Part shown: one piece after another, positions 34,016 through 42,563 of the stretch | How positions within the stretch are numbered: the first letter of the stretch is position 1 | How the letters are laid out: each line of letters opens with the position of its first letter | DNA from: Halorussus marinus | Lineage (GTDB): Archaea > Halobacteriota > Halobacteria > Halobacteriales > Haladaptataceae | DNA length: 64,000 nucleotides | Reading direction: 5' to 3' | Assembly: GCF_004765795.1 (NCBI RefSeq) | Contig: NZ_SBIV01000002.1 | Span: 1-64,000, forward strand | Program-made: the position numbers and the translations under genes | Notes under the pieces: generated by a model | Seen by the model: only the letters and a program-made list of their open reading frames with translations | Told to the model about the DNA's origin: nothing | Database searches by the model: none

Positions 34016-34855
34016 TCAGTTGCCGTCTCGGGGTTCCGACGAGACGCCCGCGTCGTTCGGCCCGACCGGGGCGTCGCCGGTCGCCTCCTCGGCGTCCTCG
34101 TCGGGGAGGAACGCGGGGCGCTCGCCGTCTTCGACCCCGACCGCCCGGAGCCGGTTGCGGTACTCCTCGGATCGGAACCGATCGGAGAGACGCGCGTTCG
34201 CGACCAGCAGGAAGACGAACCCGCCGAACAGGAGGAAGCCGAATCCGGCGACCCCGGCGACGAGCGGGAGCGCGAGCGGAACCCAGGCGACCAGCAGTGC
34301 CACCCCCGCGAGGAGGTGGACCGCCGCGATGATCTGCATCAGTCTGTTGCCGAGTTCGCCCGATCCCTCTGGGACCTCGGTGGGCTCGGGAAGCGCGCCG
34401 CCCTCGGGCGGGTCGGGGACCTCGTAGCTCTCCATCGACGCGAGCGCGATCGACGGCTTCACGTCTCGGAGGACGGTCCCGCTGCCCTCGACGGTGCCGT
34501 CGGGGTAGACCACCGCGTACCCCTCGTCGGAGTACGCGAGCAGTTGGTCCTCGCCGTCGCGCTCGATGCGTTCGGTGACCGCGAACACGTCTCGCTTGGC
34601 GACCCGGGTTTCGAGGTCGGCCGCCACGCGGTCGAGGAGCCGTTCGCCGGTGATCCACGAGTCGTGGTCGAACGCCGCTTCCCACTCCTCGTAGGACATC
34701 TCGGCCATGTCGCGGGGGCCGAACTCCTCGAAATCGTACTTCTGCTCGACCTCGTCGCGGAGTTCGGCGCGGTCGTCGGTCTCGGGGACCGATCGGTCGC
34801 CCGCGCTCTCGCCGGGCGGGTCCTCGCGCGACGACTCGCTCTCGGGGTCGGCCAT
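34016..34855 (-). CDS. Two-helix membrane protein with long cytoplasmic N-terminus
   Basis: 279 residues: acidic soluble ~170-residue N-terminal region, then two adjacent membrane helices (IIAAVHLLAGVALLVAWVPL and VAGVAGFGFLLFGGFVFLLV) and an acidic tail. No catalytic motif. TATA-like GTTTAGCC about 28 bases upstream gives it its own promoter. Recalled as a DUF7319-like protein that accompanies the bc operon; function unknown. Confidence 0.78.
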   Translation of the reverse strand: MADPESESSREDPPGESAGDRSVPETDDRAELRDEVEQKYDFEEFGPRDMAEMSYEEWEAAFDHDSWITGERLLDRVAADLETRVAKRDVFAVTERIERDGEDQLLAYSDEGYAVVYPDGTVEGSGTVLRDVKPSIALASMESYEVPDPPEGGALPEPTEVPEGSGELGNRLMQIIAAVHLLAGVALLVAWVPLALPLVAGVAGFGFLLFGGFVFLLVANARLSDRFRSEEYRNRLRAVGVEDGERPAFLPDEDAEEATGDAPVGPNDAGVSSEPRDGN

Positions 34856-34921
34856 CGGTCGACGGTTGGGTTTCGAGCGGCTAAACGCTTCTGTCTCGGC
34901 GAGGCTGGTCGGGACGGTCGA

Positions 34922-35584
34922 TCAGAACTCGGTCCACGTCGCGGGCTGGCCGCCGAGCCCCCTGACGCGGAGTTCGGACGTGCCGTCGGTCTCGCGGACG
35001 TCGATTCGGCCGTCACACAGTTGCGTGATCGTGTTGACCACGCGCTCGTCCTGCGTGGTCGAGTCGATGAGAAACACGCCGAGGCCGTCGCTGGCGGCGA
35101 TGCGGCCGCCGAGAGTGTGGACGAACCGCGAGACCGTCTGGAGGTCCGAGTACATCAACAGGGTCGAGACCGAGTACAGTCCCGCCCGGACGCGGTCGGT
35201 CGCCTCCTGGTACAGCGACTCGTAGAGCCCCGAGAACTCGATCCCGATCCCGGTGAGGTCGCTGGGGTTCGACACCGTCGCCATCCGGACCGGGAGGTCT
35301 TTCGGGCCGTGCTGGTCGCTCAGGCAGTCGAGGAGCCCGAACTTGCTTCGGTCCAGATCGGGACACAGCCGATCGCAGTCGCCCAGCAGTTTCTCGCAGT
35401 GTCTGTTGGTCGAGACCATCAACATCCCCTCGGCCGCGTCGTTGCCCCGGGTGACCAGTCGGAGCGCGAGGTCGCGGGCGCCGCCCATCGTCGACCCGGC
35501 CACGAGGATGTTGGTCCCGGGGTCGACCGCCGCGAGCGGGAGGTCGGGGCCGAACTCGTAGGGTCGATCCGAACTGCGACTCAT
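34922..35584 (-). CDS. KaiC/RecA-like protein with degenerate P-loop
   Basis: 220 residues. Overall pattern of a RecA/KaiC-type domain: NILVAGSTMGGARDLALRL in place of a Walker A (the Lys is lost), a GLGVFLID strand like Walker B, and a C-terminal ELRVRGLGG strand. ATP binding is doubtful. The family is common in haloarchaea beside signalling genes (DUF7504-like, from memory). It overlaps the response regulator gene by 4 bases, so the two probably work together in signal transduction. Confidence 0.75.
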   Translation of the reverse strand: MSRSSDRPYEFGPDLPLAAVDPGTNILVAGSTMGGARDLALRLVTRGNDAAEGMLMVSTNRHCEKLLGDCDRLCPDLDRSKFGLLDCLSDQHGPKDLPVRMATVSNPSDLTGIGIEFSGLYESLYQEATDRVRAGLYSVSTLLMYSDLQTVSRFVHTLGGRIAASDGLGVFLIDSTTQDERVVNTITQLCDGRIDVRETDGTSELRVRGLGGQPATWTEF

Positions 35585-36474
35585 CGCGTGTCACCTCCCG
35601 CGGCGTCGTCGTGAAGTTCGAGCAGTCGCATCGCGACGGTCGAGAGCGTCCGGAGGTACGCCCGATCGTCGTCGTCGAAGCTCCGGGGCTCGTCGTGGTA
35701 GACACAGAAGGTCCCGATCGTCTCGCCCGACGGCGTCGTCAGGTCCGCGCCCATGTACGACCGGATCCCCATGGATTCGAGCGTCTCGTTGTCCGCGAAC
35801 CGCGGGTCCTCGGCGACGTTCTCGATGACCGTCACCGAGCCGTCGTCGACGATGGTGTAGGTGCAGATGGCGTCCTCGCGGTCGGTGGGCGTCCAGTCGG
35901 CGCCGTGACAGACGAGAAAGTCCTGCTGGCTCTCGTCGATGATGTTGATCGACGCCGTCGAGACGCCGTAGTGGCGCGCGGCGAGCGAGGTGAGTCGCTC
36001 GACGTCGGCCCGCAGGTCGTCGGCGTCGAGGTCGTAGCTGTCGAGCGCGGCGAGCCGAGCAGACTCGTCTTTCGGGAGCGGGTAGGCGGTCTGGGTTCGG
36101 AACCGCGCGGTCGCGTCAACGAGTCGCGCGAGCCGCACGCTCGCGGTCTCGGCGCTCTTGTCGACGTACTCCACGACGACGTCGTCGGGGGCGTTCGCCA
36201 CGACCGTCTCGCGGTCGACGGCGGTGTGAAGCACACACCCCGTGTCGGGGGCGATCTCTCGGATCCGCGAGACGAGCTCTAGCCCGGTGCCGTCGGGGAG
36301 GTCGTACTCGGTCACGACGCAGTCGGGAGCGTGGTTCCGACACGCCGCGACGGCCGCCTCGATCGAACCGGCGGCCACGAGCGCGGCGTCGTCGATAGCC
36401 GCCCCGAGGCGTTCGACCGTGGCCGCACGCTCCGACTCGTCGGGGTCGACGCAGATCGCGGTGAGTTCCGGCAT
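35581..36474 (-). CDS. Response-regulator-like receiver plus GAF domain protein
   Basis: 297 residues. Receiver domain in residues ~1-115 and GAF sensor domain from ~145 to 285 (SINIIDESQQDFLVCHG, IRSYMGADLTTPSGETIGTF). In the receiver the usual phospho-acceptor Asp is Glu (CVVTEYDLPDGTGLEL), which may mimic the phosphorylated state; the C-terminal Lys is in VDKSAE. No kinase or DNA-binding domain. Likely an adaptor in a two-component or redox-sensing pathway. Confidence 0.85.
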   Translation of the reverse strand: MPELTAICVDPDESERAATVERLGAAIDDAALVAAGSIEAAVAACRNHAPDCVVTEYDLPDGTGLELVSRIREIAPDTGCVLHTAVDRETVVANAPDDVVVEYVDKSAETASVRLARLVDATARFRTQTAYPLPKDESARLAALDSYDLDADDLRADVERLTSLAARHYGVSTASINIIDESQQDFLVCHGADWTPTDREDAICTYTIVDDGSVTVIENVAEDPRFADNETLESMGIRSYMGADLTTPSGETIGTFCVYHDEPRSFDDDDRAYLRTLSTVAMRLLELHDDAAGGDTR

Positions 36475-36584
36475 GTCAGTCGGTCGTACGTGACGACTGG
36501 GTGGAAGGGAATTAACTCTGTCGCCGCGAGCCCGCCGGAACCGCTTTCGGGTCGCTTAACCGCGCTCGCTCCTAACCGCCGCGC

Positions 36585-37070
36585 ATGGTCAGCGACGCGA
36601 TAGTTGCGAGCGCCGTCGCCATCCTCGTCACCGCGAGTCTCCCGTTTTACCTCTACGGCGCGTGGTACATCCTGAATCAGGAGACGGTGACGTGGGACGT
36701 GCTGGTCCACCACCTCAAGTACATCGCGGTGGGCCTGACGCTGACGACGGTCCCCGTCGTGACCTGGATGGCGCCCCGCTTTCTGAATCAGGTCGGGGGG
36801 TTGACCGCGCTCCACGTCTTCCTCGGCCTCCAGGCGTACGCGATGCTCGTCCTCGCGCTGACCGGCATCGTCCGCATCTTTCAGGTCAAACACCGCCACG
36901 ACCTCTACGAGGACCCCGAGACGGACGTCGACATCGACGAACTCCACGAGAACATGGGCGCGTGGCGCGCCCGCCTCCGGATGGGCGTCGCCGGCTACGT
37001 GGTGTTCTGGTTGCTGGCGTGGATCGTGGGCGTGGCCCGCTACCTCAACGAGTACGTGCTGTACGGGTGA
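36585..37070 (+). CDS. Four-helix membrane protein with conserved His
   Basis: 161 residues with four hydrophobic segments and several His/Trp (VHHLKYIAVG, ALHVFLGLQAYAML, VKHRHDLYED). The layout resembles a small heme-b binding or respiratory membrane protein. Own TATA-like CTTAACC about 28 bases upstream. I recall it as a haloarchaeal DUF7321-like family in the bc neighbourhood; heme binding is a guess. Confidence 0.75.
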   Translation: MVSDAIVASAVAILVTASLPFYLYGAWYILNQETVTWDVLVHHLKYIAVGLTLTTVPVVTWMAPRFLNQVGGLTALHVFLGLQAYAMLVLALTGIVRIFQVKHRHDLYEDPETDVDIDELHENMGAWRARLRMGVAGYVVFWLLAWIVGVARYLNEYVLYG

Positions 37071-37116
37071 GAGCTCCTCGCCCCGCCTTTCTCGTCGTCC
37101 GCGAGCGACCGCGGCG

Positions 37117-37320
37117 TCAGGACGGAGTCGGGCCGCCGGTGCGACCGTTCAGGTACGCGCCCATGAAGGCGACCCCGACGAGCGCGAACGCGCCGACGAT
37201 CCACGGCCCGATCGCGCCCGGCCACTCGCCGGTGACCTCGCGGACGACGACCGCGAGCCCCGCCGAAGCGAACGACAGGACGCCGACGACGAGATACTCC
37301 CGGATCGTTGTCTTCCCCAT
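37117..37320 (-). CDS. Small two-helix membrane protein
   Basis: 67 residues, two hydrophobic helices (YLVVGVLSFASAGLAVVV and IVGAFALVGVAFMGAYL) with a short polar link. No family recognised. Start at MGKTTIREY. Convergent with the preceding membrane protein gene. Confidence 0.65.
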   Translation of the reverse strand: MGKTTIREYLVVGVLSFASAGLAVVVREVTGEWPGAIGPWIVGAFALVGVAFMGAYLNGRTGGPTPS

Positions 37321-37403
37321 GTGTGGCGCTACGCTAACGAGCCGCCGGTACAAATAGCGTGTGCCCGACGAGGGGCCAAGTCGAGCGAGACGGCCCGGGC
37401 GGC

Positions 37404-38090
37404 CTACGCCCACTTCTCGCCGCTGGCGAGGTCGACGTCGCCGTCGAGCTTCGAGGACGGACAGATGTCTTCGAGGACGCAGTCGGCGCAGTCGGGGTTG
37501 CGCGCGGTGCAGGTCGCCCGACCGTGGCTGATGAACAGGTGGGTGTACTGTTGCCAGTCGTCTTCCGGGACGATCTCCATCAGGTCCCGCTCGATGGCCT
37601 CCGGTCGTTCTTCGTCGGTGATGCCGAGCCGTCGGGAGATACGCTGGACGTGGGTGTCGACCACGACGCCCTCGACGACGTCGTGGCCGTGCTGGAGGAC
37701 GACGTTGGCGGTCTTGCGCCCGACGCCCTTGAGGTCGGTGAGCTCGTCCATCGTGTCCGGGACCTCGCCGTCGTGCTCGTCGAGCATCAGCTGGGCCGAG
37801 GTCTTGATGTAGTCGGCCTTGCTGTTGTGGTAGGTGATCGAATTGAGGTCTTCCGAGAGCTCGTCGACGTCGGCGTTCGCGTAGTCCTCGACCGTCCCGT
37901 ACTTCTCGAACAGATGGGCGGTCTCCTTGTTCACGCGCTCGTCTGTACACTGCGCCGAGAGGATCACGGCGACGAGGAGTTCGAGCCGGTTCGAGAAGTT
38001 CAGCGAGATGGTCGAGTCGGGGTAGGCGTCGTAGAGGCGGTCGAGGACCTCCTCGACCTGCGCCTCGCGCGTGTCGAGTGGCGTTCCCAT
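37404..38090 (-). CDS. nth: Endonuclease III (DNA glycosylase/AP lyase)
   Basis: 228-residue base-excision repair enzyme that removes oxidised pyrimidines. Helix-hairpin-helix with catalytic Lys LKGVGRKTANVVL, catalytic Asp in VVVDTHVQRISRRLG, and the C-terminal [4Fe-4S] loop CTARNPDCADCVLEDIC (C-x6-C-x2-C-x5-C). The N-terminal LLVAVILSAQCTDERVN is typical. Monocistronic. Confidence 0.95.
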   Translation of the reverse strand: MGTPLDTREAQVEEVLDRLYDAYPDSTISLNFSNRLELLVAVILSAQCTDERVNKETAHLFEKYGTVEDYANADVDELSEDLNSITYHNSKADYIKTSAQLMLDEHDGEVPDTMDELTDLKGVGRKTANVVLQHGHDVVEGVVVDTHVQRISRRLGITDEERPEAIERDLMEIVPEDDWQQYTHLFISHGRATCTARNPDCADCVLEDICPSSKLDGDVDLASGEKWA

Positions 38091-38325
38091 ACTGTCGTGG
38101 TGGGGTGGGCGCGGTTTGAATCTTGTTCGTCGGCCCCGAGACGCGGCGTCGAGAGGTCCGTTTGGAACGCCGAGCGACCGGGTCCGTCTCGAACGTCGAA
38201 CGATCGTTCCGAACGCGAGGAAACGAGCCGAGCGTCACTTCGACTGGAGTGTGAGAATAACAACACCAACCGCCATTCGAACACGCTCACTAACCGCCGT
38301 TCGCTCCCGACCGACGTTCCGAGAG

Positions 38326-38331
38326 TTTTAA
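38326..38331 (+). promoter_or_regulatory. TATA box of mvaD
   Basis: TTTTAA centred 28 bases before the ATG at 38357, in an otherwise gene-free 266-base spacer (38091-38356). Confidence 0.5.
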
Positions 38332-38356
38332 CCGCCGACCCCACACCTGTCCACGC

Positions 38357-39337
38357 ATGAAGGCGACCGCGAAGGCCCACCCGATCCAGGGCCTCGTCAA
38401 GTACCACGGGATGCGCGACGAGCAGCTCAGGCTCCCGTACCACGACTCGATCAGCGTCTGCACCGCACCGAGCCACACGAAGACCACCGTCGAGTTCGAC
38501 CCCGACCTCGACGGCGACACCTTCGTCGTCGGCGGCGAGCAACTGGCCGACCACGAGGCCGACCGGGTCGCGAGCGTCGTCGCTCGGGTTCGCGAGCTCG
38601 CCGAGGCCGACCACGCCGACTACCCGGTCCGGCTGGAGAGCGAAAACTCCTTCCCGTCGAACGTCGGGCTCGGCTCGTCGTCGTCGGGGTTCGCGGCCGC
38701 GGCGCGGGCGCTCGCCGAGGCGGCCGACCTCGATCTCACGCTCCCCGAGATCTCGACCATCGCGCGCCGGGGGTCGTCGTCGGCGGCCCGCGCGGTCACC
38801 GGCGGGTTCTCGGACCTCCACGCCGGGCTCAACGACGAGGACTGCCGGTCCGAGCGCCTCGACTCGCCGCTCGAAGACGACCTCCGCATCGTCGCGGGGC
38901 TGGTGCCGGCGTACAAAGAGACCGAACACGCCCACCGCGAGGCCGCCGACAGCCACATGTTCGAGGCCCGACTCGCCCACATCCACGACCAGCTCGCGAC
39001 GGTCCGGGACGCGCTCCGGGCCGGCGACTTCGACCGGGTGTTCGAGACCGCCGAGCACGACTCGCTGTCGCTGGCGGCGACCACGATGACCGGGCCCTCC
39101 GGGTGGGTGTACTGGAAGCCCGAGACCATCGAGATCTTCGACGCCGTGCGCGAACTCCGAGAAGAGGGCGTGCCGGTGTACTTCTCGACCGACACGGGCG
39201 CGAGCGTCTACGTCAACACGACCGCCGACCACGTCGACCGCGTCGAGGACGTCGTCGCCGACTGCGGCGTCGAGACGATGGTCTGGGAGGCCGGCGGTCC
39301 CGCCGAGATACTCCCCGAAGACGACGCGCTGTTCTGA
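38357..39337 (+). CDS. mvaD: Phosphomevalonate decarboxylase (MvaD family)
   Basis: 326-residue GHMP-kinase-fold decarboxylase of the mevalonate pathway feeding archaeal lipids. Motifs include KAHPIQGLVKYHGMRD at the N-terminus, the ATP loop SNVGLGSSSSGFAAA, GSSSAARAVTGGF and VYFSTDTGASVYV with the catalytic Asp. In Haloferax the orthologous enzyme acts on mevalonate 5-phosphate rather than the diphosphate, giving isopentenyl phosphate, and I infer the same here. Monocistronic, leaderless promoter. Confidence 0.9.
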   Translation: MKATAKAHPIQGLVKYHGMRDEQLRLPYHDSISVCTAPSHTKTTVEFDPDLDGDTFVVGGEQLADHEADRVASVVARVRELAEADHADYPVRLESENSFPSNVGLGSSSSGFAAAARALAEAADLDLTLPEISTIARRGSSSAARAVTGGFSDLHAGLNDEDCRSERLDSPLEDDLRIVAGLVPAYKETEHAHREAADSHMFEARLAHIHDQLATVRDALRAGDFDRVFETAEHDSLSLAATTMTGPSGWVYWKPETIEIFDAVRELREEGVPVYFSTDTGASVYVNTTADHVDRVEDVVADCGVETMVWEAGGPAEILPEDDALF

Positions 39338-39420
39338 GATCGGCCCCGTTCTCCGTCCGCTGCCGGGTCCCGCCTGCCGGTGGGCGAACGCTTTTGTCGA
39401 CGCTCGGACAGAGCTAACGC

Positions 39421-40827
39421 ATGCCAAAGCGAGAGCTGTTCGAGACGATCGAATCCGAACGCGAGCGACTCCGTTCGGTCTCCCGAGAGATCTGGGAGAC
39501 TCCGGAGGTCGCCCTGCAGGAGACCGAGTCGAGCGAGCGCCTCCAGTCGGTGCTCCGCGAGGAGGGCTTCGACGTGGAGGCGGGCGTCGGCGGCATCGAG
39601 ACCGCGTTCGTCGCCCGCTACGGCGACGAGGACCCCGTGGTGGGGACGATGGGCGAGTTCGACGCGCTCCCCGGTCTGAGCCAGCGGCCGACCGCCGAGC
39701 GCGAGCCGATCGAGGAGGGCGAGCCGGGCCACGGCTGTGGTCACAACCTCTTCGGCGTCGGGAGCCTCGGCGGCGCGCTCGCGGTCAAGCGCGCCATCGA
39801 GCGCGGGGACCTCTCGGGGAGCGTCGTCTTCTTCGGCACGCCAGCCGAGGAGGCCGGCGGCGGCAAGGTGTACATGGTCCGGGACGGCGCGTTCGACGAC
39901 GTCGACGCGGTCGTCTCGTGGCATCCCGGCTGGTACAACGCCCCCGGGAAGGGGTCGTGTCTCGCGGTCGACTCCTTCGAGTTCGCCTTCGAGGGCGAGT
40001 CCTCCCACGCCGCGGCCGCCCCGGAGGCGGGCCGGTCGGCGCTCGACGCGGTCCAGTTGCTCAACACGGGCGTCGAGTACATGCGCGAACACGTCCCCGA
40101 CGCCGCCCGGATCCACTACGTGATCACCGAGGGCGGCGACGCCGCAAACGTGGTCCCGCCCCAGGCCAGCGTCGAGTATCTGGTCCGGGCGCCCGAGCGC
40201 GAACAGGTCGAACGCATCAGCGAGTGGGTTCGGGACGTCGCCGAGGGCGCGGCCCTGATGACCCAGACCGACCTCGAAACCACCAAGACCAGCGGGATGT
40301 ACGGCGTCCTCCCCAATCACGCGCTCGGGGACGCCATCCGGGAGAACATGGCGGACGCGGAGTTTCCCCTCGACGACGAGCAGGCCGCGTTCGCCGCGGA
40401 GCTCCGGGAGACGCTCGGCGACGTCGACGGCGCGCTCGCACAGCTCCCCGAAGACCGCCGCGAGGAGGCCGACGACGCCGCGATGTTCACCCAACCGATC
40501 GACGCCGTCGACGAGGGCGTGACGGGGTCGTACTCGACCGACTCAGGCGACGTGTCGTGGAACGTCCCGCTCGGTCGGTTCCAGGCGGCGACGTGGCCGG
40601 TCGGCACGCCGGCTCACTCGTGGCAGGCGGTCGCGGCGGGCGCGGATCTGGGCACCGGCGGGATGGAGTTCGCCGCGAAGGTGATCGCCGGAACGCTGTA
40701 CGACCTGCTCGACGACGACGAACTGCTGGCCGAGGCCCGGGCGGAGTTCGAGGACCGCACCGCCGACGCGGAGTACGACTCTCCGCTCCCCGAGGGGGCC
40801 GACCCCTACGAGCTCGTGAACCGATAG
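39421..40827 (+). CDS. M20-family amidohydrolase (AbgB-like)
   Basis: 468-residue zinc amidohydrolase. Metal ligands appear in EPGHGCGHNLFG (His), GTPAEEAGGGK (Glu pair), VVSWHPGW (His) and late GTPAHSWQ (His). A dimerisation insert lies around residues 195-320. Closest by feel to AbgB, which cleaves aminobenzoyl-glutamate, rather than to peptidases; exact substrate open. CTTTTGTC about 27 bases upstream serves as TATA-like element. Confidence 0.88.
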   Translation: MPKRELFETIESERERLRSVSREIWETPEVALQETESSERLQSVLREEGFDVEAGVGGIETAFVARYGDEDPVVGTMGEFDALPGLSQRPTAEREPIEEGEPGHGCGHNLFGVGSLGGALAVKRAIERGDLSGSVVFFGTPAEEAGGGKVYMVRDGAFDDVDAVVSWHPGWYNAPGKGSCLAVDSFEFAFEGESSHAAAAPEAGRSALDAVQLLNTGVEYMREHVPDAARIHYVITEGGDAANVVPPQASVEYLVRAPEREQVERISEWVRDVAEGAALMTQTDLETTKTSGMYGVLPNHALGDAIRENMADAEFPLDDEQAAFAAELRETLGDVDGALAQLPEDRREEADDAAMFTQPIDAVDEGVTGSYSTDSGDVSWNVPLGRFQAATWPVGTPAHSWQAVAAGADLGTGGMEFAAKVIAGTLYDLLDDDELLAEARAEFEDRTADAEYDSPLPEGADPYELVNR

Positions 40828-40877
40828 CCCGCTCGACCGCGCCGTCCGTGCGGCGCGCCAGCGAGCCGGCCCCCTCC

Positions 40878-40883
40878 TTTATG
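40878..40883 (+). promoter_or_regulatory. TATA box of the PAC2 gene
   Basis: TTTATG centred 27 bases before ATG 40908; it favours that start over the ATG at 40881, which lies inside the box. Confidence 0.5.
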
Positions 40884-40907
40884 CGCTCGCTGGTCCAATG
40901 GGCCGGT

Positions 40908-41654
40908 ATGGCGCACGTCACCGTACACGATGAGGACGTCGATCTCGACAGCCCGACGATGGTCGAAGGACTGCCGGGCGTCGGGCTGGTCGGCAAGCTC
41001 GCGACCGACCACCTCGTCGAGACGCTCGATATGACCTACTACGCCAGTCTGGAGTGTGAGGGCCTGCCGCGCATCTCGGTCTACGAGTCGGGGAGCCGCG
41101 AGGTCCGCCCGCCGGTCCGGGTGTACGCCGACGCCGACCGGGACCTGCTCGCGCTCCAGAGCGACGTGCCAGTCTCGGCCTCGGCGGCCGCGGACTTCGC
41201 GAACTGCGTCACGGAGTGGCTCGACGACAACGACGCCACGCCGATCTACATGAGCGGGCTCCCCCGCGAGAAGGAGGCCGACCGCGTTCCGTCGCTGTAC
41301 GGGGTCGCCACCGGCGACGGGGCCGGACGGCTCGACGACAACGACATCGGCCGCCCGAGCGAGCGCGGCGCCGTCAGCGGCCCGACCGGCGCGCTCCTCC
41401 ACGAGGCCGGCGTCCGCGGGTTCGACGCGGTGGGACTGGTCGTCGAGAGCGACCCGCAGTTCCCGGACCCGGAGGCCGCCCACATCCTGATCGAGAACGG
41501 CATCGCGCCGCTGACCGGCGTCGAGGTCGCGACCGAGGACCTCGTCGACCGCGCCGAGGAGATCAGCGATCAGAAAGAGCAACTCGCCCAGCGGATGCAG
41601 GAGGCCGACCCCGACGAGAGCTCGCAGGCCCAGCCGCTTCGGATGTTCCAGTAG
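40908..41654 (+). CDS. PAC2-family proteasome assembly chaperone-like protein
   Basis: 248 residues of the PAC2/PbaA-PbaB family, which assist or cap proteasome rings. N-terminal MVEGLPGVGLVGKLATDHLV is the family hallmark; TGALLHEAGVRGFDAVGLVV and PDPEAAHILIENG follow, and the C-terminus is a charged helix ending LRMFQ, resembling the HbYX-type tails that dock on the proteasome only loosely. Its stop is followed after one base by dispersed element copy A. Confidence 0.85.
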   Translation: MAHVTVHDEDVDLDSPTMVEGLPGVGLVGKLATDHLVETLDMTYYASLECEGLPRISVYESGSREVRPPVRVYADADRDLLALQSDVPVSASAAADFANCVTEWLDDNDATPIYMSGLPREKEADRVPSLYGVATGDGAGRLDDNDIGRPSERGAVSGPTGALLHEAGVRGFDAVGLVVESDPQFPDPEAAHILIENGIAPLTGVEVATEDLVDRAEEISDQKEQLAQRMQEADPDESSQAQPLRMFQ

Positions 41655-41655
41655 A

Positions 41656-41846
41656 ACCTTTTGCTGTGGGCGCGGCACGAGCGCCGCGCCCTTGCAAAAC
41701 GTTCGTGAAAACCGCCGGGAGAGCTTCGCTCTCCCGAGCCTGCGTTCGCTTTGCTCACGCAGACGCCGTCACCGCCTCACGAGCGCCTGCGGCGCTCGTT
41801 CGACGGTTCCTTGGTCCGCTCGCTCACGGTACGTTCGCTCGCGGTG
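41656..41846 (+). repeat. Dispersed structured element, copy A
   Basis: Begins ACCTTTTGCTG directly after the PAC2 stop. Outer stem TTTTGC (41659-41664) with GCAAAA (41694-41699); inner stem GGGCGCGGC (41668-41676) with GCCGCGCCC (41683-41691), loop ACGAGC. Then follow palindromes such as GGGAGAGCTTCGCTCTCCC, CTGCG...CGCAG and GAGCGCCTGCGGCGCTC, and the end block TTGGTCCGCTCGCTCAC ... GTTCGCTCGCGGTG. Shares blocks with copies B, C and D. Open frames through it are Arg/Ala-rich and not believed. Confidence 0.8.
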
Positions 41847-42013
41847 TGGCCTCTACGTCCCCATAGAGTTTCGAATCTGCGCTGGCTGGTGAAAAATACC
41901 AGTCGATAGTATTACATTTTCTTATTCAGAACTTCCAGTGTAACCCCGGATAGATGCAGAGCGTGTATTGAACATTTCAATTGGTAGGGGTGGTATACCA
42001 CTCACAGATAGAG

Positions 42014-42020
42014 TTTATAT
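42014..42020 (+). promoter_or_regulatory. TATA box of the island membrane gene
   Basis: TTTATAT centred about 31 bases before ATG 42048, in AT-richer DNA. Confidence 0.5.
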
Positions 42021-42047
42021 GAATGACCGTTGTATCCCGACTCTCTG

Positions 42048-42446
42048 ATGAATGGCGAGCAAGTACATCAAGGGTCGCACCGCCAAAGACGGGAGCCAGA
42101 CGTTTCTGGCAACTGGTGGTACATCCTTCTACTGAATGGACTTATCTATATTATTGGCGCTCTTGTTGGAGTCGGAATTGGGTTACTCGGCAATAGCATT
42201 GCCTCTCTGGCCGACACGCAGACAGCAGTCCAATTTGTTGAAACCGCTCTTAACGTAACCAGCGTAGTGATTATCGGACTAATCTTTCTTACTCCGATAG
42301 CAGTTCACTTTGACCGAGAATACGTCCGAGCAGTTTCCTCGTGGACACCAACGCCGTTCTACTATCTCGTCTTCCTTGGGCCACTCGGGTCGCTCATCTC
42401 ACTTATCTACCTCTACCACCGTCACAACCATGTGGGAACACCGTAA
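42048..42446 (+). CDS. Orphan three-helix membrane protein in AT-richer DNA
   Basis: 132 residues with three hydrophobic segments (WWYILLLNGLIYIIGALVGV, SVVIIGLIFLTPIAV and FYYLVFLGPLGSLISLIYLY) and a His-rich C-terminus (YHRHNHVGTP). No family recognised. Codon use and base content are clearly more AT-rich than the neighbours, a sign of transfer. ATG 42048 fits the TATA box; a TTG at 42030 is possible in frame. Confidence 0.65.
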   Translation: MNGEQVHQGSHRQRREPDVSGNWWYILLLNGLIYIIGALVGVGIGLLGNSIASLADTQTAVQFVETALNVTSVVIIGLIFLTPIAVHFDREYVRAVSSWTPTPFYYLVFLGPLGSLISLIYLYHRHNHVGTP

Positions 42447-42563
42447 CTGTCTGAACCATGGGCGCCATTTTACTTTCATTGCTCAATCCGCACCACGTAT
42501 CGAGCAAAACCACGGAGTCATTCACGAACTGCAGACTAAATAAAACCGTATCACCAACTGCTG

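Noticed and set aside
41692-41892. Small plus-strand frames after the PAC2 gene
   Set aside because: They run through element A palindromes and have no protein-like composition.
42030-42047. TTG start for the island membrane gene
   Set aside because: The ATG at 42048 fits the TATA box distance better.
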